A stretch of DNA of 64,000 bases from Alopecurus myosuroides (GCA_028641055.1 CM054059.1:432702332-432766331), one strand, 5' to 3'. Shown: positions 25,181-37,835, counted from the stretch's first letter. A program made the numbers and translations. The notes: generated by a model not told the origin, from the letters alone.

Positions 25181-25420
25181 CACTGGTAGAAAATAGGCCT
25201 TTAGTCCCGATTCTCAAAGGCCATTAATCCCGGATGTGCAACCGGGACTAAATATGCGCGACTAAATGCGCCCCCTTTAGTCGCGCCTCTTACGAACCGC
25301 GACTAAAGACCCGTCCACGTGGGCGCCAGGAGTCCGTCGGGGCGGAGGACCTTTAGTCCCGGTTCTCGTGGCTAACCGGGACTAAAGCCTCCTCTGCAGG
25401 TTTAGGGTTTTAGCCCCCCT
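25181..25420. repeat. CACTA-1 left TIR and subterminal repeats
   Basis: After the 5-base CACTG end come at least six direct and inverted copies of 'tttagtc(c/g)cgg/cggttc', for example 25200-25215, 25268-25305 and 25350-25385. In CACTA elements such motifs bind the element's regulatory protein and transposase. A mostly AT-rich, gene-free stretch (25421-25667) follows. Confidence 0.85.
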
Positions 25421-25667
25421 AAACCTAGTTTCTTTTTAATTTGTAGTGTTTTATTTCTTTTATATTCTATTTTGTGTTTTATTTTAATTTTGATGAAGTT
25501 TCAGTACACATATTCTACGCTACTATATACATGCATATGAAATTTCAAACAAGAAGAATTCAAGAGGAATATATAATATATATTCAATCTCGAGTGACCA
25601 TATACAACTTCGAACCAGTTTCCATACACAATTAGGATGGATGACCATATACAACTTCGAACAAGTT

Positions 25668-26523
25668 TCAATCTCGGGTATGCATATAATTTTCTTCGTC
25701 CTCGGTATAGTGTTCTCCTTTAGGATTGATGACTTCCCTCATGAAAAATCCTGCTAATTCCTCTTGAATTGTTCGGAAGCGAGCTTCCAGACTAAGCTTC
25801 CTCCGCAAGTTATCCATCGCCTTCCGCACGCTATCCGACGCCTTCCGCTCAGAGGTGTGTCTCCGGATGTTCTCACAAACATAGTATCCACATAGATTGG
25901 TACCCGGTGGCTGCTTATCCACATTAACTAACCTGCTAAATTCTAGCTCATGTTTGAATTCACCGACAATTTCTTCTGAGAACCGTCTCCAAACTCTACA
26001 GGGCAAAGAAAATTAAATGAACAAGGGAGTTATTAGTTACTTGATATTAGGAAATGAACAAAAGAGACCGATCGATATAGAGCGCAAATGATTGAAAATA
26101 ATTACTTTTGCAGCATTTTTCTCATGTCGGCCCAACGCTTTGAATCTGAATCCATAGAGTCCATGATTAGAACTCTGGAGGTGTGAAGTTCAATATTTAG
26201 CAGAATCCAGTGGAACCTGCAGACACGTTACATGCACAGTCATGCATAACTCATCGATTAAACATACCCTGCATGGAGTAAACAAAAAAGAATGGGCACA
26301 AGAGAGAAACACTCACCCAAAATGGTAAGAAAATAGAATATGACTTTTGAGTTGATGCTTTCTAAGAAACTTGTACAAGTCTTTCTCCACGTCTTCGGGG
26401 TGATGTTGTAACACATATCCATTAACGATATGTGGATCAATGAACCCAACATCATGGATGTTTCTTATTTTGCATTCCCAAATCTTCAGTCTGCATAATA
26501 GCGTACGCAACAATATAGTTAGG

Positions 26524-26616
<93 letters not shown>

Positions 26617-28606
26617 CAGGCAATGAAGAACGAGATGAGGTAGAAATAAATCACTTATAAAACGTAGCAACTCAGCATAGATTTGTCGAGCTCGCGCAGA
26701 TCGAACAGCTGGAACAATTCACTCATATGAACTTCTACAGAGTACCGTTTGGTGTGATGCTCCTCTGTAACATCTGCATAAACATATTCTTTGCCAGCCC
26801 ATGTTATGAAATTCTTGTACCAACGTAGTAGATTTCGCATTTGTGGTGCTAGACTTATTTCCTGCGCAGCCTCGACGAGAGGCCCATTCCGCACATATTG
26901 TAATGCTATCTCACTTACTGGCACATCCTCAAGGTCTAACGAGACACGAAGAGTCAAACCCATCTCGGCCGCTTGTTTCATGGCACTCGCTACAGTCAAT
27001 CCACGTGCTGCCGCAGCTGCTATGATCTCGGGTTCCTCTTCCGGACCGGCTTTCACTATGAGCGGGGGGATCGATTGTTTATTCTACATCCCGAACTGGT
27101 CAACTTGTTTCCCGCTTTTTTTACTTTCTTCTTTCTCCTCCTTCAATATTTCTACTTGCCTACGAAGTTCACGTCCATAGTCATCAGGCATATTCAGCTC
27201 GGCTTGGGACGGTGTCGTCAAAAAATCCTTAGCCCACTTCTTTTGCTTCTCAGTGAATACTTGCTTGGGCTCAGGCTCTTTTATCGCCTTCGTATCCGCC
27301 TTCCATTTCTAATAATGAGAAGACGCGGCCAATTTGGTTTCAGCTTCACTAAGTTCCCAAGGCCTTGGGAGGAGAGGCTTCAGTGATGGCTCCGATACCG
27401 TTGTGGTCTTAGGTACATGAGGGTCCGGGTTAATAGTCCAGGAGCGGGTTTCCTTGCTGTCCGCCTGCTTCTGCTTCTTCGCCGGAGGAGGATTGGGGGG
27501 CGGCGGCTGTTTACCCGCCGGAGGAGGATTGGGGGGCGGCGACTGCTTACCCGCCGGAGGTTGTGCATCGGGGGACGGCGTCGAATGGCGTGAAGGAGGT
27601 GTAGGTGAACCACCACCGCCACCACCACCACCACCACCACCATCGGAGAGGGGGTGGACTTGTTAGCCTTGGCGCCTCGCCTGGAAACACCATGTACTTC
27701 TTTTTCCATAGAATGATCTGGCGCTTAACATCTCCAAGTCTTCTCTCCCCTTCGGGTGTAGCTTTGTCAATCTCCAGGTCCTCAAACACTTGGACAATGT
27801 CTTCCACCGTGACACGAGCATAGCCATATGCAATGGGGTTTTTGTGGTGGAGTCCTCCAGGTGTATAGGGTAAAGCACTGCCGGTAGCTACCTTCGTGGA
27901 AACGTTCCTCACGGGATAATGCACATCACATTCTTTCATCTCCTTTACATCATCCACGGGGTAGTGAGGCTCCGGTGCACGAATCTCGATCGTCGGTGCA
28001 TTGGCACCTGCAGGCGGGGCATCCGTGGAAGCCACGCTGCTTCTCCGCAGCTGGCTTCCGAGATCCGCTTCATGATCTTCATGCGGCCCTGCAGCCGATC
28101 TTTTTTTTACTAGTCCATGCACGGTCTGCTTCAACTCATGGAGTTCCTATGCAAACTTCGCCAAAAGATCTGCATCCCAGTCCGTCTTTCTCTTACGGCT
28201 TCTGTAACAGTACGGGTCATTGTCCTGGGAAAACCCTACTTTCCACGGAATTCTGCCTTTGCCTCGTACATGTCCTCCGTGTTCATCATTCCCGAGGGCT
28301 GTTGTCAGCGCATCTTTCTCTCTGTTGAACTTGATCAAGCCCTCTTGAGCTTGGGTCATTGCGTCAATAAGGGCTTGGGTGGGAGCAAACTTTTTCTGCC
28401 GGTGAACACACACCCCTGTCTCCGGGTCTAGCGATCCCCCATGCCCGTACCACCAGCTTTTGGCCCTTTCGTCCCATCCCTCTTTACCTAGAGGGATTCC
28501 TCGCACCCTCAGGCCCTCCTCCATCTTCTCCCACTTAGGCGCCGAAAGGCGGTATCCTCCTGGCCTCATAATATGATGGTACTGTTTCTTACCCGCATTA
28601 ACCTTA
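25668..28606 (-). pseudogene. CACTA-1 second gene, 3' part: Transposase_24-like region, linker, Ulp1-type cysteine protease
   Basis: Minus-strand reading from 28606: VNAGKKQYHHIMRPGGYRLS (plant En/Spm Transposase_24-type motif), then an in-frame TAG at 28147-28149, a conserved region to about 27690 (KKKYMVFPGEA), and a Pro/Pro-codon-rich linker with a frameshift. A segment at 27056-26655 follows, and then the protease domain in exons near 26500-26323, 26220-26105 and 26006-25668. The protease keeps the expected triad context: His in FHW, Asp in IMDSMD and Cys in NLCGYYVCE, typical of C48 (Ulp1/SENP-like) proteins found in many plant CACTAs. The stretch between the first two protease exons is an AT dinucleotide repeat. 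One stop and at least one frameshift make the gene defective. Its exact role in transposition is unknown. Confidence 0.75.
26527..26613. repeat. (AT)n microsatellite, 87 bp
   Basis: Uninterrupted AT dinucleotides. It lies in a probable intron of the second CACTA-1 gene, between the segment ending at 26655 and the protease exon starting near 26500. It makes the spurious Tyr-Ile repeat frames seen in translations. Confidence 0.97.
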
Positions 28607-28610
28607 CTAG

Positions 28611-30689
28611 TTAAATGCCCGTCCGTTGCAACGGGATAGTATGACATAATTTGAAGCATTTATAAAAAAATTGCTACATTTCGCATGCGCGTCCATTAAG
28701 AGTTACTTCCTAGGAACTTAACTTTTAACCATGTAGGAAATATACGCCTGCGTTACTACAGAATGAAATTCAAGTTCTATTTTAACATACATGTATTCTA
28801 TTTTAAACCACTTGATCACAAATTATAGCTTCATAAACATCATGATAAATTGCTCAGGACCATAGAGAAGATCATTTTTTTTGTTGAACCTAATTGGTAT
28901 ACCATTGGAATCTCCGGTCTCCACTAAATATACTAAACAAAAATCACATTTTCCCCAAGGAACATACACGAATTACATAACCAACAAAATAAATTTTGAG
29001 ATCAATTAGAGCTAGCTCAGAAGACCATCTTCACAATAAATGTACTTTGTGCTCAAATCTCCTCGTAAGACCATAAAACATATTAGATGTAGTAATGTTC
29101 TAAGGACAACATCTTGAAGTCATCTACTGATCTGCATGTTTGCATCAGACAAAAAAGTATAAGATTAGGACCGGGGATATATCATCTGATATGACATCCA
29201 ATTCATGGACATAAAACAAATGAAAAGAAATTGAAGGGATGAGACCTCCCGAGAAGCACACCAGTGGGCGAGCAGTGGACACTCCGTTGGAGAGGGCAGT
29301 AGGCAGCGAACCTTGGAGGCGGCATCGATGTCAGCCGGAGGCGATGAAGATGCATCAGGTTCCAGCAATCATACGTCTAAACCAATACAATTATGATTAA
29401 TTTCCGTATTGTGGTGCAAAAAAATATGAGAACCAGAAACTGCTCAAAATAGGAACTATCATCCCACAATTTTCGGTTATTCACATTTGTTTTCTGCCAT
29501 GAAACCCTTGCCCTACTACAATTCCTTTGGATGGCTGCACTTAACCTAATTTTCCAACTGCACACAAAAAATCTCCTGAATCTACGAGATTGCAAATGGA
29601 AGTCAGCTCACGTGCAACCGATGAGATTGAGGCTGACACACAATACATGTACAAAGTGTAGGAACCCTTCACTACTAAACAGATTATTACAATATTTAAC
29701 AACCTAACATGTGTAATAGAAAAGGAGCATATAAATTTCAAACATATTCTCCTCAGAGCACATCAATCATCTGAGTTGTCTACGTAATCAATCATAACCG
29801 AGTCCTTGAAAATTATTGACAACATGCAGGCTATTCAGTAGTATAGGAGGCTTATGTTAGGGAGTTCCAAACCATCAAATTTATGTTGATCGATTGGGAG
29901 TATAAGACATAATGAAGTACCACATTCATGCAGTCCAATTACTCAACACAGTACACATGAACTAACGGAACAAATTAGATCGATGTACATGGAGGGACAA
30001 CCTTATTTAAATTTAGACACTTTTGGTGAAAAACACAAAGATACAATGTGAGAAACAAGAAACTTACAAATAAGAAGAATCTTGTAGTCTTTCACCCATA
30101 AAGCAAGCAATGACCGATACCCAGAATTTACTAAAAAAGGATATGCTTTATATTTTATCTCCTCTAGCGAATTTCGTAGAATGCATACTTTGAGTAACAT
30201 GATAGCAACCTCTGCAAACAAATGTAAATTACCTGCAAACAACAAGAGCTTTGCTCATTTCTCCAAAATATGCAGCTAATTTCTGACAAGAGAATAAATT
30301 AAGTGAGCAATATGGAACTTAATTATTTTTCAATTCATCACCTTACCCGAGTGGTTGGATGCCGGGCGGCTCCTCCCGCTTCACACCCGTTTCCCACGAG
30401 TCGCCAGCGAGAGAATGACGGTATCGTCGCCACCATGTGTCACCGCCTCCACCTTTCTCTACACCCTCTCGTGGGGTGGCATTGGCTACATTAGTACACC
30501 ATCCAAGATTTTTTTTTTCTAGAATTCTATGTGGTGTACCTTAGTTTTACGTAGGATAGAAGTTAAAGTACAAGAAGCTTGTCATGATAGCTAACAACCT
30601 GAACAAGCACACCGAGCTCCATACAACACCAATCAACTACTCAGGAAATAAGCTACACCTGAAGCTCCTGTTGCTCTCCAACGCTTTAG
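28611..30689 (-). other. Helitron C interior, 3' side; no gene identified
   Basis: Mostly AT-rich. Short GC-richer patches near 29230-29370 (minus strand, reading ADIDAASKVRCLLPSPTECP) and 30330-30490 look like further captured exon pieces, but I cannot name them. Confidence 0.4.
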
Positions 30690-31855
30690 AATTTAGAAAT
30701 GCCTCTATCGACCCCCAAATCAAAGTTGGCCATATTTTTTCTTTCCTCCAAGTCCACCTCCTATAAAAGGATAATTCAAATTAGTATGAAGTTTGTCTCA
30801 GGTACTCTATCTGAGTTCTACATTATACTGCAGTAGGGAACATACCTAGACTCCTTGGCCATCCAGGCAGAAGCTGATGCCTGTGGCAGTCTGCAATCAC
30901 TTCACTTCCATCAAATCCTTGGTATTCAGGAATAGTTTTCTTTTAGATTTCAGATATACCTAGAATGCAGCGGAAAACAAATAGGCAAAGAACTTTAAAA
31001 TGCTATACAGTTGGTACCTCATAGGCATGACACATCACTTTGTCCATTTCATACTCTACAAATGCATAACCACGGGAAGCACCCAGTAACTGCAAATGAA
31101 ATGTATGATCATTGTGAAAAAAAAAGTTGCAGAAGGTAAATATTGAGGTGTGTGATCAGTTGCCACCAATCATGCATTCTATCTGTTGTCCGATGTCAAG
31201 GACAAAATGAAACATCCCGCGACATTAGCTAGCTGATCTGAAAATTGGAAAACGCATGCAACAATTCATAGATTACAGGGAAGTAGCACACTGTTTTTAA
31301 TCTCTATTATTGATGCCACATAGAACACTCCAATTTAGCATCAAGGTGAGCCATACTGATTTATTTTCGACTAACACTGCTAGAATTAAAAGAGACAACA
31401 AATGCTTAACTCACCAATATCACGCACCAGTCGCATAATCTTTACCTTCCCTTACCTGCCTATCGTCTGCTCGACACACCAAATTGACCAAACAAACAAC
31501 TCCAAACATAAGACAGGAAAGATACACGCACAACAACATCCCAGCGCCGCACATGTAAGGTCCGCCCCAAGTGTGGCGGTTTCGGTGCTCCGTGATTTTC
31601 GGGCGACCAGTTAGGCGATTTCGCAGGCGATCAGATCTGATCGTCGTCCTCCTCGGTCTCCATGATCTTGCCTCAGCCCAACCCCGATCCAACCTTGGTG
31701 CGCTCCTGTGTTTAGCACTTGAGACCACGATCCTCTCGCCAAACCCTCCACCATAAGCCTTCTGCCTTCGCTTCCCCAGGGCGAGCAGTCGTATAACCAC
31801 AAACCTGGGCTCCGCCCCGATCCGTGTGACATCCTGCGGATCGGGAGGCGGCGGG

Positions 31856-33244
31856 ATGGAGAAGGTGGAAGGTTTGATGAAGAATTTGCAGTTGACGTCG
31901 GAGGAAAATAGAGGGCTGAGGATTGGGGGCTCGGAGGAAAGGATGTCGCAGGAGAAGGAGGTCCAAGCGCTAGGCAAGGTGCTGTCGGAAAAACCGCCGT
32001 ACTTGGAAGGGATGACCACGGCGCTGGGTCGCATCTGGTGCCCGCTGAGAGGGATACGGTGCAAGGAACTGGGAGACGATGTCTTCCTGTTTACTTTTCT
32101 ACAGGCCTCGGGGAAGAATAAAGCTCTCAACGAGGGACCTTGGATGGCGGGGAAAGATCTACTGATCATGCAAGATTTTGATCCTTTAAAGGCTCTCGAG
32201 GAATATGAGTTCAACAAGGTCCCGATCTGGGTTAGGATGTTCAAACTGCCGCTGGGCGAGATGAAGAAGGAGACGGGTGAACAAATTGGGGGGGTGTTGG
32301 GGGAGTTCGTGGAAGTGGAGCTCGATGAAGATGGAAGGGCGATTGGAGAATATTTGCGGGTGCGTGTTCGCCTGGATATTAGGAAGCCGCTGATGAGAGG
32401 CATTACAGTTCATGTTGGTGAGAAGATGTTGGCCAAGTGGTGCCCGTTTGAGTACGAGTTCTTGCCAGACTTTTGCTTCACCTGTGGCGTCATAGGACAC
32501 GTAGACAAAATGTGCTCGATCAAGCTAAAGAAGGGAGAACAACAGCAATTTGGGAAGTGGCTCCGAGCTGAAATTCCTCGAAGGGGGCAAGAAGCGGGAG
32601 GACAGCGGTGGAGCAGTGGCAGAGGTTCTGGAGGGAATATGAGTTACGGGTGGGGAGGGAGAAGCTTACCGAGTCGGAGTGATTCTGATTCATGGCGAAA
32701 GAAGGGGGGAGAAGATAGAAGTAGCCTGGGTTCCAAGGAGACTCGATCGGGGGAGGAGGATACAAAACTGGAGGTATCAAGCCCACTTAAACTCCCAGCC
32801 GCACAATCCATGCCAGCCAAACCTGACAGCAAGAAGGAGTCGCAGAGGAAATTATTCCCCAATCCGTCGAGTCAAATTGATACAGCCACTGTGCCTAGCG
32901 TGGATGTACCAAAGGAGAACAATGCTGGTGGTGCGGGGCTGGAGAAGCAGGATCCGTCGTTGTCTGTGACGGCCCAACATGGGTTGCCGGCCCAAGAACC
33001 CACCATGCATGGCATGGGGTCGGGAACCACGTCGATCGGAGGGGCACCCACGCCAGGGTTAGGGAAGGAGCTGCAGAACCCTACTAAAACTGCTGCTAAT
33101 GTACACAAGAAGGGGAGTGGGGTCTTCAAGCGGAACAAGGAGGCTCGAGAGAGGAAGATGGGAGCGCAACACGGACCACCAATGCTACTGGGCAAGGATG
33201 CTGTGGGGGGGGGGGAAAGAGAAGTGACAGAGAGGATTCAGTAG
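31856..33244 (+). pseudogene. LINE-1 ORF1, DUF4283 and zinc-knuckle RNA-binding protein (C-terminus lost by frameshift)
   Basis: The ATG at 31856 is preferred (MEKVEGLMKNLQ); an in-frame upstream start exists at 31826. The N-terminal part has the DUF4283 pattern of plant LINE ORF1 proteins (about residues 50-190, with EGPWMAGKDLLI and VPIWVRMFKLPLG). It is followed by a CCHC zinc knuckle CFTCGVIGHVDKMC (C-x2-C-x4-H-x4-C) and a long polar tail. The present frame stops at 33244 right after an 11-G run (33205-33215). In the neighbouring frame the tail continues to a TGA at 33364-33366 that overlaps the ORF2 ATG, so a change in G-run length has probably truncated the protein by about 45 residues. 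ORF1 proteins bind LINE RNA. Confidence 0.85.
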
Positions 33245-33362
33245 AAACTATCGAGAAGGAAAATAAGAAGAGTAGGATGGAGCAGGGGACACTGGTAGAG
33301 AAACTAGTTCCAACAACCACAAAGAAGAATGCGGGGCTGCCGGAGCAGTCCTGCGGTGATCA

Positions 33363-36300
33363 ATGAAGCTCGTGTCTCAAAATTGCCGGGGGCTTGGGAA
33401 CCAGCCGGCAATTAATGGCCTTCTTGATCTAAAGAGGGCAGAAGATCCCGACATTCTCTTCTTGTCGGAGACCAAGCTAGACAAGAAGGAAATGGAGCGG
33501 TTCCGGTGGAAACTTGAGATGCCAGGTATGATTGTGGTGGATAGCAAAGGGAGGAGTGGGGGTCTGGCGTTGCTGTGGAAGAAAAGTGTGAATGTGCAAC
33601 TGAGATGGACGGGCCGATACCATATTGACGTGGATGTGGTGGAGGAAAATGGAAGCAGGTGGCGGTTCACTGGCATCTACGGTGAATCACGGAGTGGCGA
33701 GAAAGAGAACACGTGGAGACGATGCGTACTTTGGGTGCTCAGTCACAACTACCTTGGATGTGCATGGGGGACTTCAACGAAGTCCTGTTCACTCACTAGA
33801 AGGAAGGGGGGCCGGCTCGGGCCCCCGCGTGCATGGAGGCTTTCAGACAAGCCTTGGAAGACACAAACCTCAGCGACTTGGGGTACGTAGGTGATCCTTT
33901 CACCTGGAGAAATAACTGGCACCTAGCTTCGGGGTATGTAAGAGAGCGTCTAGACCGGGCAGTGACCAATGTGGAGTGGAGGTGCATGTTCCCGCTTTTT
34001 AAAATTATCAATGCCGAGCATCGACATTCAGACCACCGCCCCGTGGTTGCGATCCTCGACAAACAAGCGAGTCAGGAGGATGGAAATTCGGTGGGTACAG
34101 TTTTTCGGTTTGAAGTATCTTGGTTGGAGGAAGAGGGGTGTGAGCAGATAGTGGAGAGTGCGTGGAACAATGCCTTTGATGAGGGTGCCACGTCGGTTAG
34201 CGACGGAATCAAGAGAGTAGGAAAGGACCTTTGGGAGTGGGATAAGGAGGTGCTCGGGCAATTGAAGCAGAGAATTAAACGTGCAAGGAAAGACCTAGAG
34301 AAATGCAGGAGAGAGGTGTTGAACCAGCAAACTGTCTCCCGGGAACACCTGCTAAAATACAAACTGAGTAAACTTGAAGAACAACACAACATCTTCTGGC
34401 AGCAGCGAGCCCACGCGAACTGGTTAAAACATGGAGACAAAAACACGGGATATTTCCATGCCTTTGCATCCGAAAGGAGGAAAGTGAATCGTATAACAAA
34501 ATTGAGGAGGGATGGAGGAGCTTTGGTGGAGGGAGAAAAGGAGTTGGGTTCCTTCATTTCTAACCACTACAAAAGTTTGTTCATGTCTTCTGCAGGTACT
34601 GTCAATGATGAGTTACTACAGCACGTTCCCAAGTGTGTAACAGAGGACATGAACAGGGAACTTTCCAAACCTTATACAGGGGAGGAAGTGAAGAAGGGCT
34701 TGGATACAATTGGTGATCTTAAGGCACCAGGCCCGGATGGGATGCCGGCTATCTTCTACAAGAGATTCTGGCACAAGGTGGGGCCGAAAATTCAGAATGA
34801 AGTCCTAGGGGTGCTTAATGGGGGAGCTATGCCACACGGATGGAATGAGACCACTATTGTTCTCATCCCCAAGGTAAAGAACCCGGAGAAAGTCACTGAG
34901 TTTAGGCCTATTAGCCTGTGTAACATCCTGTACAAACTGATCTCCAAGGTTCTTACGGATCGGTTAAAGGTTATCCTCCCGTTCATCATTTCTCCAACTC
35001 AGTCAGCGTTCGTCCCGGGTAGGATGATCACGGATAATGTGCTTCTAGCCTATGAGATCACTCATGCAATGCACAAGAGGAAGGGAGGCCGGGATGGATT
35101 GGTTGCGGTCAAGCTAGATATGAGCAAAGCATATGATAGGTTGGAATGGAAATTCTTAGAGGAGATTATGGTCAAGATGGGTTTCAACTCGCAATGGATT
35201 AGTGTGGTTATGAACTGTGTGAGATCGGTGACCTATCGAGTGAAGGTGAACAGAATTTTGCAAGGGGAATTCGTCCCGGAGAGAGGCCTACGGCAGGGGG
35301 ATCCCCTCTCCCCGTACTTGTTCATTATGTGTGCGGAAGGACTCTCTGCTCTTCTGCGTCACGCAGAGGACGAAGGATCACTGCAGGGGATACAACTGTG
35401 CCCGAATACGCCAAAGATCAACCATCTATTCTTCGCAGACGATTCGTTGATTGTTATGAAAGCTAATGGAGCAAATGCTAGGAAGCTGCAGCAGATTTTG
35501 GCCCTGTACGAACAGCAGTCGGGCCAAATGATCAACAAATATAAATCCACGGCCATGTTTAGCAAGGGCACAAGAACAGGGGCGAAAAATGAGGTGTTGG
35601 GTATTCTTGGTATTCCTAGAGAGTCCAGAAATGATAGATATTTGGGCCTGCCGGTGCACTTGGGAGCTTCCAAAACAAAAGAATTTCAGTATCTAAAAGA
35701 CAAGGTTTGGCAGCGGATACAGGGGTGGAAAGAGCGGCTCCTGTCGAAAGCTGGGAAAGAAATTTTGATCAAAGCTATTGCCCAAGCAATCCCAACCTAT
35801 GCGATGTCTTGCTTCGATCTAACTAAGGCTCTGTGTGATCTAACTATGATCTGTCGCTATTGGTGGAATGCCCAAGATGAGAAGAATAAATGCCATTGGG
35901 TGAGCTGGGAAAATTTGTCACAGTCCAAAGAGGAGGGGGGACTCGGATTTCGTGATCTCCATATTTTCAACATGGCCATGCTTGCAAGGCAGGGGTGGCG
36001 TCTGCTGCAAAACCCGGACTACCTCTGTTGTTCGATTCTCAAAGCCATGTATTTCCCTGATGGCTCAATTCTGCAAGCAGTCCCTAGGCCGGGCATGTCC
36101 TACACATGGCGAAGTGTGCTACGAGGTGTGGAGCTACTCAAGCATGGCGTGGTGTGGCGGGTGGGAACGGGCGAGAATATTGACGCATTTCGTGATCCAT
36201 GGATTCCTAGAGGAACCACTAGACGACCCCGTACACCGAATGGATTGGATGAACCCCTAAAAGTCTCAGAATTCATTGATCAAGAAACTATGTGCTGGGA

Positions 36301-37504
36301 TGAGGAGCTGGTGAGGACGGTCTTTGGGGAGGAGGATGCCCCGGAAATCCTTGCAATCCCTCTCAGACAGGATATGGAGGATTGGGTGGCTTGGCATTTC
36401 GATGCAAAAGGGACGTTCTCTGTCAAATCTGCATATAGACTTGGTGTCAGTCTGAGGGAAACCAAGCGGGACCGTGATGGATCCACATCGCTGCAACCAA
36501 CACACATAAACCCCCTGTGGAAGAGAATTTGGCAGTTGAAACTCCCAGGCAAACTCAGAATCTTCTGTTGGCGCCTTTGCCATAATAGCCTGCCTACCCG
36601 GATGAATATAAAGGGAAAGAGAGTTGAGCTCGACACCAGATGCCCGATGTGTAATCGTGCTGATGAAGATGGTGGCCACCTGTTTCTTAAATGCAAGAAT
36701 GTTCGCAAGGTGTGGCGCAATCTTCTACTGGAAGATGTCAGGCTATCTCTCCTGTCAGCCCCGGATCCGAAAGTGGTGTTCGAGTTTATCTTGGTTCTCC
36801 CTGCTGATCGGCGTGACCTTGCAATTGTCTTGCTGTGGGACTGGTGGACCACCAGAAACAAGAAGAACGCAGGCGAGCGCGAGCGCTCCACCGAGGAGGT
36901 CTGCCACGTCATTCAGCGTCACCTGCTGGAGTTCAATGGGAAGTCCAATGCGAGTCCTACTCAACCGTCAGCGCAACGACCCAGCACGGCTACCCAGGCT
37001 TCCTGGTCTCCACCCCCTGATGCGTACACAAAGGTGAACTTTGATGCGGCCTTCATAAAGGAAACTGGTAGAGGTGCGTGGGGTTTCATCGCTAGAACGA
37101 GCACCGGAGAATTCATCGCTGCTGCCGCTGGCAAACTAGTGCACATTCGGGATGCCCTACATGCAGAAGCAGAGGCGTGCTTAGCAGCAGTCGAGGGGGC
37201 TGACGCCATTGGCTTGAACCGAGTTCTCATGGAGTCAAATTGCAAGAACCTAGTCTCCGCTATCACGTCATCATCATATGACCTTGCGCCTGTGGGCGTT
37301 CTGCTGAAGGAAATCAGAAGCACGACCAGACTGTCCTTTGATCACGTGGAGTTCAGTTTCGTGCCGCGCCAATGCAACATGGCTGCTCATGTTATTGCCC
37401 AGTTTGGCTTGGCTTCAGATAATCCTTGTACTGGCTGGGAGGGTGTAGCGCCAGATTTTATTTTGAGCGTGGTGGCAAGCGATATTGCTGTGCACCTGGA
37501 GTAA
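33363..37504 (+). pseudogene. LINE-1 ORF2, endonuclease-reverse transcriptase-RNase H polyprotein (one frameshift, one stop)
   Basis: Starts MKLVSQNCRGLGN, the N-terminus of an APE-like endonuclease (further motifs LSETKL and GDFNEVLF). A one-base deletion near 33716-33720 shifts the frame, and an in-frame TAG follows at 33797-33799. From about 33800 the frame is open to 37504. Reverse transcriptase spans about 34690-35560 (APGPDGMPAIF, PISLCNILYK, KLDMSKAYDRLEW, RGLRQGDPLSPYLF, FADD at 35432-35443), zf-RVT about 36420-36720 (WKRIWQLKLPGKLRIFCWRL) and a C-terminal RVT_3-type RNase H about 37030-37420 (VNFDAAF, HAEAEACLAA). Apart from the two lesions the length (about 1380 codons) is normal for a grass L1-type LINE. 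Confidence 0.93.
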
Positions 37505-37835
37505 TGTATCGTTATGTTTTCCTGTCAAAAAAAAAGCAACATCCCAGCATAGAGGCACAACCGAGACAAGCGCACCTTCGGGAGCGCCTCGTCGTTGGTG
37601 AGGCGGGAGAGGTGCCTGACAAACAACGTGCAGTAGGAGTTGCCGCCTTGCCGACGGCCTTCCCCGAACTGATCATGTAAAGAAGAAGAACCGGAATCAG
37701 TGAGCCAGCTGGCGTACATATGGCGATCCGGGGAGGGACAGAGAGCACACACAGAGGCCGCGTTCGAGCAGAGGAGAGCACAGAAGACGACACTATCGTG
37801 GAGGGCGACATCCATGCCCTCAATGCTTCATGTAT

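Larger units (their letters stand above)
31546..37536 (+). mobile_element. LINE-1, full-length plant L1-type non-LTR retrotransposon (5.99 kb)
   Basis: Flanked by the 12-bp target duplication caacatcccagc (31534-31545 and 37537-37548), with a 9-base poly(A) at 37527-37535. It has a 5' leader of about 310 bp, ORF1 (nucleic-acid-binding) and ORF2 (endonuclease, reverse transcriptase, zf-RVT, RNase H). It inserted into the first intron of the captured U11/U12-35K gene in the opposite orientation. Three small lesions disable it (see ORF1 and ORF2), so it is probably a fairly recent insertion. Confidence 0.93.
30690..37835 (-). pseudogene. Captured U11/U12-35K (minor-spliceosome RRM protein) gene fragment, five exon pieces, split by LINE-1
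   Basis: Minus-strand exon pieces in order: about 37835-37576 (SIEGMDVALHD, then YCTLFVRHLSRLTNDEALPK; donor gt), 31466-31415 (GKVKIMRLVRDI; acceptor cag, donor gtgagt), 31089-31018 (GASRGYAFVEYE, the RNP1 motif of an RRM; acceptor cag, donor gtacc), about 30920-30846 (DGSEVIADCHRHQLLPGW) and 30760 to about 30690 (GGLGGKKKYGQL). This order and these motifs match the plant 35-kDa protein of the U11/U12 di-snRNP, which binds U11 in splicing of U12-type introns. Introns are retained, so capture was at DNA level. Lesions: TAA in the second exon, one extra G in the third, and stops in the last. The ends of the first and last exons are approximate. LINE-1 sits in the first intron. Confidence 0.8.

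Noticed and set aside
26313..26670. Frames with long Tyr-Ile repeats
   Set aside because: Translation of the (AT)n microsatellite; the flanking real codons belong to the protease gene on the minus strand.
27454..27823. Gly-rich and His-rich plus-strand frames
   Set aside because: Antisense shadows of the Pro-rich linker of the second CACTA-1 gene.
31420..32403. 327-codon minus-strand frame
   Set aside because: It is mostly antisense of LINE-1 ORF1. Its C-terminal end merely reads through the captured U11/U12-35K intron and exon in the wrong frame.
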